Below are positions 8,356 through 17,332 of a DNA stretch of 64,000 nucleotides, in pieces; position 1 is the stretch's first letter; each line of letters starts with the position of its first letter. Below the pieces are notes generated by a model, which was not told where the DNA came from, did no database searches, and saw only the letters and a list, made by a program, of their open reading frames with translations. The stretch spans positions 124,001 through 188,000 of the forward strand of contig CALUQR010000001.1 in NCBI GenBank assembly GCA_944322965.1, written 5' to 3'. The position numbers and the translations under genes were made by a program. The DNA comes from Vulcanimicrobiota bacterium (GTDB lineage Bacteria; Vulcanimicrobiota; Xenobia; Xenobiales; Xenobiaceae).

Positions 8356-10008
8356 CTACTCCTCCAACATGGGGATCTTGACTCCGCGCTCCCGGGCGAT
8401 CTCTTGGGCCTTGGCGTAACCGGCGTCGGCGTGGCGAATGACGCCCATAGCCGGGTCGTTAGTTAAGACGCAGCGCAGGCGCTCGGCCGCTTCGGGGGTG
8501 CCGTCGGCCACGCAGACCATACCCGCGTGGAGGGAGTAACCGATCCCTACGCCGCCGCCATGGTGGTAAGAGACCCAGGTCGCCCCGGAGGCTACGTTAG
8601 TGAGGGCGTTTAAGATGGGCCAGTCGGCGATAGCGTCGGAGCCGTCTAACATAGCTTCCGTCTCCCGGAAGGGGGAGGCTACCGAACCGCAATCTAAGTG
8701 GTCGCGGCCGATGACGATGGGAGCGCTGATCTCGCCTTTAGCTACTAACTCGTTAAAGACTAAGCCCATCTTGTCGCGCTCTTTGTATCCCAGCCAGCAG
8801 ATGCGGGCCGGCAGACCCTGGAACTTGACCTTTTGGCTGGCGTAATTGATCCAGCGGGCTAAGGCCTTATCCTCGGGGAAGGTCTCCAAGACGGCCCGGT
8901 CGGTGCGGGCGATGTCGGCCGGATCGCCGCTCAGAGCCGCCCAGCGGAAGGGGCCCTTCCCTTCGCAGAAGAGGGGACGAATGAAGGCCGGCACAAAGCC
9001 CGGGAAGTTGAAGGCGTTTTGGACGCCCTGTTTTTGGGCTTGGGTGCGGATATTATTGCCATAATCGAAGACGACGCTGCCCTGCTCTTGGAAGCGGAGC
9101 ATAGCCTGGACGTGTAAAGCTACCGTCTCATAAGCTAAGCGCTGGTAGTGAGCGGGATCCTCTCGGCGCAGGCGCAGGGCTTCGGCGAAGGGGACCTGGT
9201 AGGGGACGTAGCCGCCCAACATGTCGTGGGCGCTAGTCTGGTCGGTTACGACGTCGGGGACGATTTGGCGCTTTAAGAGCTCCGTATAGACGATAGCCGC
9301 ATTCTGGACGATAGCTACCGATAAGGGGCGCTTAGCCTCCATAGCCTCCTTACACCAGGCCAGAGCCTCGTCTAAATCTTCCGTCAAGCGGTCGCAGTAG
9401 GCTTCGTCTACCCGGCGCTGGGCCCTAGCCTTATCGACTTCCGCGCACAGAGCTACGCCCTCATTTAAAGTGACGGCCAGAGGCTGGGCGCCGCCCATAC
9501 CCCCTAAACCGGCGGTCAAGACGAGGCGGCCGGCCAAAGTCCCCTGGAAATGTTGTCTAGCTACCTCGGCCAAAGTCTCGAAGGTGCCCTGTAAGATCCC
9601 CTGGGCGCCAATATAAATCCAGGAGCCGGCCGTCATCTGCCCAAACATAGTGAGGCCCAAACGCTCGTACTCGCGGAAATTCTCCCAGGTCGCCCAGTTG
9701 GGAACGAGGTTGGAGTTGGCGATGAGGACCCGGGGGGCGCGCTCGTGGGTGCGCAAGATACCTACCGGTTTACCCGATTGGACGAGCAGGGTCTCGTCAT
9801 TCTCCAATTGGCGCAGAGAGCGCTGGATAGCCTCAAAGGCCTCCCAGTTGCGGGCGGCGCGCCCGGTGCCCCCGTAGACGATGAGATTATCGGGATCTTC
9901 GGCTACCTGGGGATCTAAGTTGTTCATCAACATGCGCAAGGCCGCCTCTTGCTGCCAGCCTTTGCAACTAAGCTGTCTGCCCCGCGGGGCTCTAATCTCT
10001 CTGTGCAT
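8356..10008 (-). CDS. hutU: Urocanate hydratase
   Basis: 550 residues from ATG 10008, chosen because GAGAGG lies about nine bases upstream; a GTG three codons earlier is possible. HutU hydrates urocanate to 4-imidazolone-5-propionate in histidine degradation. Recognisable segments: [51 protein letters not shown] (NAD-binding region), DQTSAHD, and near the end [13 protein letters not shown]. Length matches the family (about 555). No hutH, hutI or ftcD is present in the window, so the rest of the pathway must lie elsewhere. It is the first gene of the minus-strand catabolic block. Confidence 0.96.
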   Translation of the reverse strand: MHREIRAPRGRQLSCKGWQQEAALRMLMNNLDPQVAEDPDNLIVYGGTGRAARNWEAFEAIQRSLRQLENDETLLVQSGKPVGILRTHERAPRVLIANSNLVPNWATWENFREYERLGLTMFGQMTAGSWIYIGAQGILQGTFETLAEVARQHFQGTLAGRLVLTAGLGGMGGAQPLAVTLNEGVALCAEVDKARAQRRVDEAYCDRLTEDLDEALAWCKEAMEAKRPLSVAIVQNAAIVYTELLKRQIVPDVVTDQTSAHDMLGGYVPYQVPFAEALRLRREDPAHYQRLAYETVALHVQAMLRFQEQGSVVFDYGNNIRTQAQKQGVQNAFNFPGFVPAFIRPLFCEGKGPFRWAALSGDPADIARTDRAVLETFPEDKALARWINYASQKVKFQGLPARICWLGYKERDKMGLVFNELVAKGEISAPIVIGRDHLDCGSVASPFRETEAMLDGSDAIADWPILNALTNVASGATWVSYHHGGGVGIGYSLHAGMVCVADGTPEAAERLRCVLTNDPAMGVIRHADAGYAKAQEIARERGVKIPMLEE

Positions 10009-10140
10009 CGCTGCCACCCTCTCTAAAGTATCTCCCTAAAAGAGATAGAAAATTACGGAGAGAAGCTTTCCTCCCGCGTGCTCTCTTTTCCCTGCTAAGG
10101 TGTGGGAAAGTGGAAGAGCCAAAATGGGCGGGCCTACTCC

Positions 10141-10169
10141 TTGGCAAGTTCCTCTATAAGGAGTATAAT
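10141..10169 (+). promoter_or_regulatory. Sigma70-type promoter of rpsO
   Basis: TTGGCA at 10141-10146 and TATAAT at 10164-10169 are separated by 17 bases, a near-ideal housekeeping promoter. Transcription would start near 10176 and leave a leader of about 110 nt before rpsO. Confidence 0.75.
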
Positions 10170-10189
10170 CTCCCCCGACTCTATGCTTG

Positions 10190-10216
10190 GCTGACCGGTA
10201 AGCCTCTACCGTCGGC
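10190..10216 (+). promoter_or_regulatory. Hairpin in the rpsO leader, possible S15 autoregulatory element
   Basis: GCTGACCGGTA (10190-10200) pairs with TACCGTCGGC (10207-10216), leaving one bulged C and a six-base loop. Ribosomal protein S15 represses its own mRNA in several bacteria through structurally different leaders, so a leader hairpin here is a plausible operator. I do not recognise a specific Rfam S15 motif. Confidence 0.4.
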
Positions 10217-10288
10217 TCAGGATGGGGCGTCTTTAGAGAAGGTGCCTCCCCTCTAGGAACGGGTGGGAGAGCGCAGGAGGAAAGTTTC

Positions 10289-10543
10289 ATGGAAAAGCAA
10301 GAAATCGTCCAGAAATACAGCATTCGCGAAGGGGATACCGGTTCGCCTGAGGTCCAGGTAGCGATCTTCACCGACCGCATCATCCACCTCACCGAGCACT
10401 GCAAGCAGCATCCCAAGGATCACCACACCCGCCGCGGTCTTTTGCAGTTGGTCGGTCGCCGTAAGCGCCTGCTCAGCTACCTGAAGAAGGTCGATGTGGC
10501 CCGCTATCGCTCCCTGATCGAGCGTTTAGGTCTGCGCCGTTAA
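10289..10543 (+). CDS. rpsO: 30S ribosomal protein S15
   Basis: 84 residues, slightly shorter than the usual 89. Primary rRNA-binding protein of the small subunit platform. Typical segments are [34 protein letters not shown] and the end [12 protein letters not shown] followed by [14 protein letters not shown] strong SD (GGAGG) precedes the ATG. It has its own promoter and terminator and is followed by pnp, the classic rpsO-pnp order. Confidence 0.98.
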   Translation: MEKQEIVQKYSIREGDTGSPEVQVAIFTDRIIHLTEHCKQHPKDHHTRRGLLQLVGRRKRLLSYLKKVDVARYRSLIERLGLRR

Positions 10544-10571
10544 TAGGCTCCGCTGAGCGTAGACGACAGCT

Positions 10572-10606
10572 AAAAAATCTTAGGGCTTGTGCCCTAAGAT
10601 TTTTTT
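10572..10606 (+). terminator. Rho-independent terminator after rpsO
   Basis: A 15-bp perfect stem (AAAAAATCTTAGGGC / GCCCTAAGATTTTTT) with a TTGT loop ends in a T-run. The leading A-run would let it work on both strands. Confidence 0.9.
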
Positions 10607-10774
10607 CGTTTGGGCAGGTTTCTAGCGGAGGGACAGGAAAACTTGGGGCCTAAAAAAAGAGCAAGTCTAGTTTTAAGTACGGGTGGATAGATACCCTTCG
10701 TAGGCTCAAGTCATCCCCTAGAACGGGCGAGCATTTTTGTTATCGAGAGAAAAGCGTCAAAAGGAGTAACTCAT

Positions 10775-13555
10775 ATGAGTAAGTTGACCGACGTGCTTTC
10801 TAAAATAGAGAAACATGTCGTCGAATGTAAGATCGGCAACCGCACGATCCGCATGGAGAGCGGCGAGCTGGCTAAGCAGGCGGGCGGCGCCGTAGTAGTG
10901 ACCTGTGGCGAGACCGTAGTGATCGTGACGGTCTGCGCCAGTCCTACCCCGCGCGAAGGGGTCGATTTCTTCCCCCTGACCGTCGATTACGAAGAGAGAA
11001 TGTATGCGGCCGGTAAGATCCCCGGCGGTTGGATCAAGCGTGAGAGCCGTCCCCCGGAGCGGGCTATTTTGGTCTCCCGCGTCATCGATCGCCCCTGCCG
11101 TCCCCTCTTCCCCGAAGGGTTCCGCAATGACGTGCAAATTATCGGGCTCTGCACCTCCGTCGATCCGGAGAATAACCCTGACGTCTTAGCTCTGACGGGC
11201 GCCGGCGCGGCCCTCTCCATCTCCGATATCCCCTTCGACGGTCCCGTAGCCGGGGTGCGCGTAGGCTATATCGATGGCGAGTTCGTAGTCAACCCCACCG
11301 AGACGGAGCTCAAAGATAGCGCCCTCAACCTCATCGTGGCCGGTACTAAAGATAATATCAATATGGTGGAGTGCGGCTGCCATGAACTGCCCGAATCCCT
11401 CTTAGTAGAGGCCTTTGAAGTGGGCCACGCGGCCATTCGCACCTTGATTGGGGCCATTGAAGAGCTGGTCGCCCAGTGCGGTAAGCCCAAGGGCAATTAT
11501 CCCATCTACACCCCCAGCGCCGATCTGGAAGTCTTGGTGCGCAAGTACCAATTCGCCGACTTGGCCAAAGCGATGCGCGTCACCGAGAAGCAGGCCCGGG
11601 AAGCGGCCTTCGACGCCATCAACTTAGAGAGCCTCAAAGCGGCCCTGGAAGCCGATCAGAGCCTCAGCCCCGAAGAGCGCGAGAAGGCCTTAGAGCTCTG
11701 CGCTCAACCCAACGTAGGGCGCGACTATGCGGCTATCTCCAAGCATATTAAAGAAGACGAGCTGATGACGATGATCGTCGAGGAAGGGATCCGTCCCGAC
11801 GGGCGTCAGGTGACGGAGATCCGTCCTCTCTGGGCTCGGGTGGGCGTTATGCCTCGCACCCACGGCTCGGCTATCTTTACCCGCGGCCAGACCCAAGTGC
11901 TCTCCGTGTGCACCTTGGGGACCCTCTCCGAAGGGCAGAGTTTCGACAATATCTTTGGCGAGACGAGCCGCCGCTACATGCACCACTACAACTTCCCGCC
12001 TTTCAGCGTAGGCGAAGCTAAAGCCCTGCGCTCGCCCGGCCGGCGCGAGATCGGTCACGGCGCTTTGGCGGAGCGGGCCTTAGTACCCGTCCTGCCTACC
12101 CCCGAAGAGTTCCCCTACGCCATCCGCGTGGTGAGCGACGTCTTAGAGTCTAACGGCTCTAGCTCTATGGCCTCCACCTGCGGCAGCACCCTGGCCCTCT
12201 TAGACGCCGGCGTGCCTCTGCGCGCTCCGGTAGCGGGGATCGCCATGGGCTTAATTAAGAAGGGCGACAATTACGTCGTGCTGACCGATATCCAGGGCAT
12301 GGAAGACGCCTTCGGCGAGATGGACTTTAAAGTCACCGGTACCTCCACCGGCGTCACCGCCTTGCAGATGGATATTAAGATGAAGGGCGTGACCATGGAG
12401 ATCTTGGGCCGAGCCTTAGAGCAGGCCAAGGCGGCGCGCTTAGAGATCTTAGAGATGATCCACGAGGTCATTCCCGCCCCCAGAGCCCACCTCTCCAAGT
12501 ACGCTCCTAAGGTCTTGACCCTCCAGGTGCAGCCGGAGCGCATTAAAGACGTGATCGGGCCGGGCGGCAAGATGATCAATAAGATTATCGCCGAGTCGGG
12601 CGCCAAAGTGGAGATCGAGAACGACGGCAAGGTCTTTGTGGCCGCTCCCAGCAGCGAAGCCGCCGATAAGGCCTGCAAGATGATCAACGACTTAGTGCGC
12701 GAGGTCCAAGCGGGCGAGATTTACGACGGTACCGTCATGCGCCTCATGGACTTTGGAGCCTTCATTGAGATCTTGCCCGGTCGCGAAGGGTTGCTCCACG
12801 TCTCCAAGATTAAGCCTTACCACGTGCGCAGCGTCGACGACGTGCTCCACGTAGGCGATAAGGTGAAAGTTAAGGTCGAAGAGATCGACAATTTAGGGCG
12901 TATCAATCTCACTTGCAAGGGCTTGTGGAGCGAGGAAGATTTGGCTAAGGCCGACCATCCCGCCGATTTAGGCGAAGGGGTCCGTCCCGAGCGTCGCCCC
13001 CGCGTCAGTCGCCCCGAGCGCAGCGAGCGGCCGGAGCGCGTAGAGCGCCCTGAGCGTTTAGAGCGCCCCGAGCGTCTGGAGAGAATGGAGCGCCCCGAGC
13101 GGGAAGAGCGCCCCGAGCGTTACGAGCGCAAACCGCGCTCCCGCCGCGAGCCTGAGCGCGCCGATCGCGCCGCCGCCCGCGTCCTTAGAGAAGAGCGCTC
13201 CGTCGCCCCCCGCTACCAGGAAGACCTCTATGACGACCGTCCCGTCTCCCGCCGCCGGGAGTCGGTGATGCGCGAGCCCATCTACGAGGAGCCCTTACCT
13301 CCGCGCCGTCGGGAGCCCGCCTTCGAAGAGCGGACCCCGGTCGCCCCGCGCCGTCGCGAGCCCATGATGCGCGAGCCCCTCTACGAGGAGCCCCTGCCCT
13401 CCCGCCGCCGCGAGCCCCTCTATGAGGAGCGGACTCCGGTCGCCCCGCGCCGCCGCGAGCCTATGATGCGCGAGCGCCTCTACGAAGAACCCGCTGAGCG
13501 GGGTGAGATGGATATGCCCACCCGCCACCGTCGGCGCCGTCGCTCCGACATCTAA
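10775..13555 (+). CDS. pnp: Polyribonucleotide nucleotidyltransferase with long charged repeat tail
   Basis: 926 residues. Phosphorolytic 3'-5' exoribonuclease of RNA turnover. Order: RNase PH domain 1 (about 15-145), helical linker, RNase PH domain 2 (about 325-550, with GETSRRYMHHYNFPPFSVGE), KH domain (about 577-640, IGPGGKMINKI) and S1 domain (about 645-718, GAFIEILPGREGLLHVS). Normal PNPases end here at about 700-750 residues. This one has about 185 more residues rich in Arg, Glu and Pro: repeated RPER/RLERPE units, then repeats of the type APRRREPMMREPLYEEPLP. AAGGAG precedes the ATG. The tail is in frame and its reading frame is clean to the stop. Confidence 0.97.
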   Translation: MSKLTDVLSKIEKHVVECKIGNRTIRMESGELAKQAGGAVVVTCGETVVIVTVCASPTPREGVDFFPLTVDYEERMYAAGKIPGGWIKRESRPPERAILVSRVIDRPCRPLFPEGFRNDVQIIGLCTSVDPENNPDVLALTGAGAALSISDIPFDGPVAGVRVGYIDGEFVVNPTETELKDSALNLIVAGTKDNINMVECGCHELPESLLVEAFEVGHAAIRTLIGAIEELVAQCGKPKGNYPIYTPSADLEVLVRKYQFADLAKAMRVTEKQAREAAFDAINLESLKAALEADQSLSPEEREKALELCAQPNVGRDYAAISKHIKEDELMTMIVEEGIRPDGRQVTEIRPLWARVGVMPRTHGSAIFTRGQTQVLSVCTLGTLSEGQSFDNIFGETSRRYMHHYNFPPFSVGEAKALRSPGRREIGHGALAERALVPVLPTPEEFPYAIRVVSDVLESNGSSSMASTCGSTLALLDAGVPLRAPVAGIAMGLIKKGDNYVVLTDIQGMEDAFGEMDFKVTGTSTGVTALQMDIKMKGVTMEILGRALEQAKAARLEILEMIHEVIPAPRAHLSKYAPKVLTLQVQPERIKDVIGPGGKMINKIIAESGAKVEIENDGKVFVAAPSSEAADKACKMINDLVREVQAGEIYDGTVMRLMDFGAFIEILPGREGLLHVSKIKPYHVRSVDDVLHVGDKVKVKVEEIDNLGRINLTCKGLWSEEDLAKADHPADLGEGVRPERRPRVSRPERSERPERVERPERLERPERLERMERPEREERPERYERKPRSRREPERADRAAARVLREERSVAPRYQEDLYDDRPVSRRRESVMREPIYEEPLPPRRREPAFEERTPVAPRRREPMMREPLYEEPLPSRRREPLYEERTPVAPRRREPMMRERLYEEPAERGEMDMPTRHRRRRRSDI

Positions 13556-13623
13556 AGGGGCTAGCGCCTCAGTCTAGGGAGCTATACTAAATAAAATTCC
13601 TAGGCTGGGCGGGCTCCAGATCT

Positions 13624-13658
13624 CCCCCGCGCCCTTCGGGCGCGGGGGATCTTTTTTT
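13624..13658 (+). terminator. Rho-independent terminator after pnp
   Basis: An 11-bp GC stem (CCCCCGCGCCC / GGGCGCGGGGG) with a TTCG tetraloop is followed by ATC and seven T. Confidence 0.92.
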
Positions 13659-13704
13659 AGCAAAGCTAGAGGAGGAGGGGCGCTCAAAAGAAAGGCTCCC
13701 CACC

Positions 13705-16074
13705 ATGGAGAGTACAGGCTTTTACGAGCGGGTGCGCCAGGTCTTTACGGAGCTCTTACCCCAACTGGGGCCTTTCCAAGTGCGATCTGGACAGTTAGAG
13801 ATGGCTTTAGCCGTGGCCCAAGCCTTAGTCAATAAGGAGGCGCTACTCGTCCAAGCGGGGACCGGGGTGGGGAAGACCTTAGCTTACTTAGTGCCGGGAC
13901 TACTCTGGCGCCTAGAGTATGGCGGCGACCCGCTCTTAGTAGCCACCTATACGACTAACCTCCAACAACAGATCGTCGATAAAGATTATCCTCTGCTGCG
14001 CGAAGGGCTGGGCTGGTCCTTTAGATTGGTCCAAGCTTTGGGGCGGGGGCGCTACCTCTGCCGCCAGCGTTTCCAACGCCTCTATAAGAGGCGTTACCAC
14101 TACCCCCACTGGCGCGAGCTCCTGGAAGGACTCCAAGAGGTCATAGAGTCCGAATCCTACTCCCTCTTCGATGAGGGCTGGGATATGGCCCCGCCCCTGC
14201 GCGGGGTGGCCTGGGAATTTAAAGAGCGCCTGCCTTCTGGACTCAGTTGGAACGAAGAAATATGGCCGGAGATCGCCTCCGAAAATCTCAACTGCCTCAA
14301 ACGCTCTTGCCCCTTCTTTAAACGCTGCTACTTTTACCGCGAACGCAACTTAGTCTTAGGGGCCGACCTCTGCGTCACTAACCAAGCGCTCCTCTGCGCT
14401 ACCCTGCGCCAAGGGGCCCTGGGGCGACTCTTACCTAAGATTAGCCTCTGCGTAGTCGATGAGGTCCACCACCTAGAAGAGGTGGCCATCAGCCAGTTCT
14501 CTAGCGCCTTCGATAATTATACTAGCTCCGAATTCTTGCAAAGCTTAGCTAGGCCCGCAGAAGAGCAACCCTCCACCCTCCATCTAGAAGGGGAAGAGTC
14601 TAGCCTCCAACTCTTTAATCCCCAACCCCCTAGCCTCCCCGCCCCTGAAAACCAATCTATCTCAGGGCCCCAACATTACCCCGAAGGCTGGTTCGCTCGG
14701 GTCCAAGAGGCCCTCGACGATTTAGCCGAGCACTACCCGCGCCTCCAGATCCTCGAGTTGCAGACCCAGCTGGCCCAGCTCTATTGGGATAACCTCAATA
14801 CCCTGCGCCAGCGCTTGCAGCTCTACCTGCAAAACTTAGAGCGCTACTACCGTGAACTGAGCGGCCCGGAACCCCAAGCGGGATACGCCTCCGTGACCCT
14901 CCTCCAAAGCGACTGGTTGGCCAGTCAAGGGGAGGTAGGGCGCGAACTGGAGCGGGCGGGAAGCGCCGTGGAAGAGGCCTTGCTCAGCTTTAGCGGGGGA
15001 CTCTACGCCCTCCATAACCTCTGGCAGAGGCTGGCGGAGCGGGTCGGACTCCAGGAGGAGGATCACGCCCTGGGAATCTTGCTCCAAGGGGGGCGGGAGC
15101 AGCTCGACAAGTTCCTCGATAATTTCCTGACCTGCCATCGCGTAGGTAAAGAGCCCCAGGTGCGCGGCCATTGGCTGGAGACGAGCCGCGGACAGGTTAG
15201 GTTGCGCTCCGCCGCCCTGGAAGTGGACCGCTACCTACTTGAGAATCTGCTCCAACCCCTGCCCACCCTAGTCTTTACCTCGGCTACCCTCAAGTTGGGC
15301 GGCGATTTCCAGTTCTTCCAAAAGCGACTGGGGCTCCAACTCTTACCCGAGAGCCGCCAACGGGCCTTGAGCGTGGCCAGCCCCTTTCGTTACGCGGAAC
15401 AAGTATTTTTAGGGGTAGCCCAAGACTTAAACCGCCTCACCCACGGCCAGCCCGCCTCCCAAGGACACCTGCAACAACTAGCCCAATTTATCTGGGCCGC
15501 CGCCCATATCTGGCAGGGGAGGACTCTAGTCCTGGCTACCTCCCGCCACGAAATGGAAGGGCTCTACCAGCGCCTGGCCCAACCTCTAGCCCAAGCGGGG
15601 ATTACCCTCCTCAAACAGAGCCCCGCCGCCCGAGCCCAACAGATCGAACGCTTGCGCCAAGCGCCCCAGCGGGGCGAAAAGATCGTGCTCCTGGGGATGG
15701 ACTCCTTCTGGGAAGGGGTAGACGTGCCCGGAGCCGCCCTCTCCTGCGTCATACTCCTGCGCCTGCCCTTCAGCTCGCCCGATAGCCCCCTCTCTAAACT
15801 GAGGGCCCTCCACCTAGGCTCCCAACATTTCGCCCAATACGCCCTGCCCATGGCTATTCTCAAATTCTGCCAAGGATTCGGGCGGCTCCTACGCTCCGAA
15901 CGAGACCGGGGCGTAGTCTTCCTCCTCGATAACCGCCTGAGCCCCCACCTAGGCAAAAACTACGCCCGCCAGTTCCTCAACTCCCTACCCGGCTACACCC
16001 TAGACATCGCCCCCGCCAAAGAACTACTCCGCCACGCGCGAGAATGGCACTTTCGATCAATGCGGAATGCGTAA
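13705..16074 (+). CDS. dinG: DinG/XPD-type ATP-dependent DNA helicase with iron-sulfur cluster
   Basis: 789 residues, superfamily 2 helicase of the Rad3/XPD group. Walker A is AGTGVGKT near residue 55; the DEAH-type box is VVDEVHHLEE near 252. Four Cys before it (RYLCRQ near 118, then CLKRSCPFFKRC near 200) fit the [4Fe-4S] site of this group. Motif VI-like QGFGRLLRSERDRG lies near 725. Predicted 5'-3' helicase in repair or R-loop removal. The last residues (SMRNA and the stop) are encoded by the first bases of the following repeat island, so the native C-terminus has probably been rewritten. Exact subfamily (DinG or YoaA) is not decided. Confidence 0.88.
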   Translation: MESTGFYERVRQVFTELLPQLGPFQVRSGQLEMALAVAQALVNKEALLVQAGTGVGKTLAYLVPGLLWRLEYGGDPLLVATYTTNLQQQIVDKDYPLLREGLGWSFRLVQALGRGRYLCRQRFQRLYKRRYHYPHWRELLEGLQEVIESESYSLFDEGWDMAPPLRGVAWEFKERLPSGLSWNEEIWPEIASENLNCLKRSCPFFKRCYFYRERNLVLGADLCVTNQALLCATLRQGALGRLLPKISLCVVDEVHHLEEVAISQFSSAFDNYTSSEFLQSLARPAEEQPSTLHLEGEESSLQLFNPQPPSLPAPENQSISGPQHYPEGWFARVQEALDDLAEHYPRLQILELQTQLAQLYWDNLNTLRQRLQLYLQNLERYYRELSGPEPQAGYASVTLLQSDWLASQGEVGRELERAGSAVEEALLSFSGGLYALHNLWQRLAERVGLQEEDHALGILLQGGREQLDKFLDNFLTCHRVGKEPQVRGHWLETSRGQVRLRSAALEVDRYLLENLLQPLPTLVFTSATLKLGGDFQFFQKRLGLQLLPESRQRALSVASPFRYAEQVFLGVAQDLNRLTHGQPASQGHLQQLAQFIWAAAHIWQGRTLVLATSRHEMEGLYQRLAQPLAQAGITLLKQSPAARAQQIERLRQAPQRGEKIVLLGMDSFWEGVDVPGAALSCVILLRLPFSSPDSPLSKLRALHLGSQHFAQYALPMAILKFCQGFGRLLRSERDRGVVFLLDNRLSPHLGKNYARQFLNSLPGYTLDIAPAKELLRHAREWHFRSMRNA

Positions 16075-16584
16075 TTCGGAATTCGGAATTAGGGGTGGCG
16101 CGGCGGAGGGCGGGGCGTGGCTCTAACTTTAGTTTCGGCGCTGACTTAGGTGCGAGGTGGCGGAGACTTAATAGCTTGCTGATTCCGATAGGCACTTAGC
16201 TTGGGAGAAAATCGTAAGAGATGTGCGGCGCGGGGCGCGCCGCGGCCATGAGGGAGGCGAAGCCTCCTGAGATTCTATCATAGGCTCAGCTACTCCCGGA
16301 TCCGTCAGCTCACTAACAAGCGCCATTTAATTCCGCATTACGCACTAAGCATTTCGAATTAGATTTAGCGCGGCGAAGCCGCAACGATTCTTACATAAGC
16401 CAAGTTACTTCCAGATCCGCCAAGCTACTAACAAGCAGAAACCTAATTCCGAACTACGCATTAAGCATTCCGAATTGACTTCTGCCAAGCCACTAACAAG
16501 TAGAAACTTAATTCCGAATTATGAATTCCGCACTCCGCACTGCTAAGCCGCGCCCCCCAACTCCGAATTACGCATTCCGAATTC
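16059..16584. repeat. Intergenic repeat island (AATTCCG-type short repeats and about 117-bp direct repeats)
   Basis: No gene is visible in the 510 bases after the helicase. The stretch is full of short words related to AATTCCGAATT, ATTCCGCATTACGCA and AATGCGGAATGCG in both orientations. Longer diverged units are also present: one from 16270 and one from 16387 share the order GATTCT..CATA, TACT..GATCCG, ACTAACAAG, TAATTCCG, TACGCA, TAAGCAT..CGAATT; a third partial copy starts near 16481 with GCCAAGCCACTAACAAG. Spacing is about 117 and 65 bases. A 13-base copy of AATGCGGAATGCG recurs at 62879-62891. Confidence 0.8.
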
Positions 16585-17217
16585 CTAATTATAAAAAAGA
16601 AGACATACTTGGTTCTGTTTTGATACTTGGAGGCGGTAGTCTTTGAAGCCGGCGTGTTGGGCGGCTTCTATTAGTTGGTAGCGGGTGAAGGTGCGCATTC
16701 CTGTGATGCGGGCCATGTAGGGGGCCATGGCTTGGGGGTCGTCGCTATCGACGCAGACCATAAAGAGTCCCCCGGGGGCTAGGACGCGGGCTACTTCGCG
16801 GAAGTTAGCTACCAAATCGGGCCAGAAGTAGACCGTCTCGGAGGCGGTAACTACTTGGAACTGGGCGTCGGCGAAGGGCAATTTCTCGACGCTAGCTTGT
16901 AAGACTTTGATCCTCCCTTGGCGCACCGCCTTCTTATTGTAATTGAGGGAGGCGCGCACGCTTAAGGGGGAGATGTCGACCCCGTAGACGGTGGCGGTGG
17001 GCTGTTTCTTTAAAAGCTTAGCCAGATGGGCTCCGCCGCCGCAGCCTATATCTAAGACTTGGGCCTGGGGTGGGATGCGGTACAATTTACGGGTGAAGTC
17101 GATGAGCGAGCGGTGGCTGCGATTCATCTTCTTGAGGGTGAAGTTGGCCCCGTAAGCCGCTCCGGGGCAGGCGCAATTCTGTAAGACGTCGAGGGGTAAA
17201 CTAGATTTAGTAGCCAT
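16585..17217 (-). CDS. Class I SAM-dependent methyltransferase
   Basis: 210 residues. The SAM-binding motif I VLDIGCGGGAHLAKLL lies near residue 55, motif II VYGVDISPLSV near 78, and the ASETVYFWPDL and VARVLAPGGLF segments near 125-150 are typical of the Methyltransf_11/UbiE-like group. Substrate unknown. It starts 116 bases after the calcium ATPase stop, beyond a stem-loop, and has its own SD (AAGGAG). It may be co-transcribed by read-through from the ATPase. Confidence 0.88.
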   Translation of the reverse strand: MATKSSLPLDVLQNCACPGAAYGANFTLKKMNRSHRSLIDFTRKLYRIPPQAQVLDIGCGGGAHLAKLLKKQPTATVYGVDISPLSVRASLNYNKKAVRQGRIKVLQASVEKLPFADAQFQVVTASETVYFWPDLVANFREVARVLAPGGLFMVCVDSDDPQAMAPYMARITGMRTFTRYQLIEAAQHAGFKDYRLQVSKQNQVCLLFYN

Positions 17218-17239
17218 AGATAAAACTCCTTAAAATGGC

Positions 17240-17276
17240 AAGGCCCTAGAGGCAGCTTGTCTTCCTCTAGGGCCTT
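17240..17276 (-). terminator. Stem-loop between the calcium ATPase and methyltransferase genes
   Basis: Perfect 13-bp inverted repeat AAGGCCCTAGAGG / CCTCTAGGGCCTT. Read on the minus strand it is followed by GCCATTTTAAGG, a weak T-tract that runs into the methyltransferase SD, so it could end or attenuate transcription from the ATPase gene. Confidence 0.55.
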
Positions 17277-17332
17277 AACTTTCCTCTTTTCCCCGCCCCT
17301 CTAGGGGAGGAGCAGGAGTTAAAGGTAGGAGC

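Noticed and set aside
10036-10416. Minus-strand open frame over the rpsO leader and start
   Set aside because: It lies opposite a promoter, leader and the well-supported rpsO gene, and shows no family likeness.
16059-16584. CRISPR array in the repeat island
   Set aside because: Repeat units diverge, spacing is irregular, words occur in both orientations and no cas gene is present.
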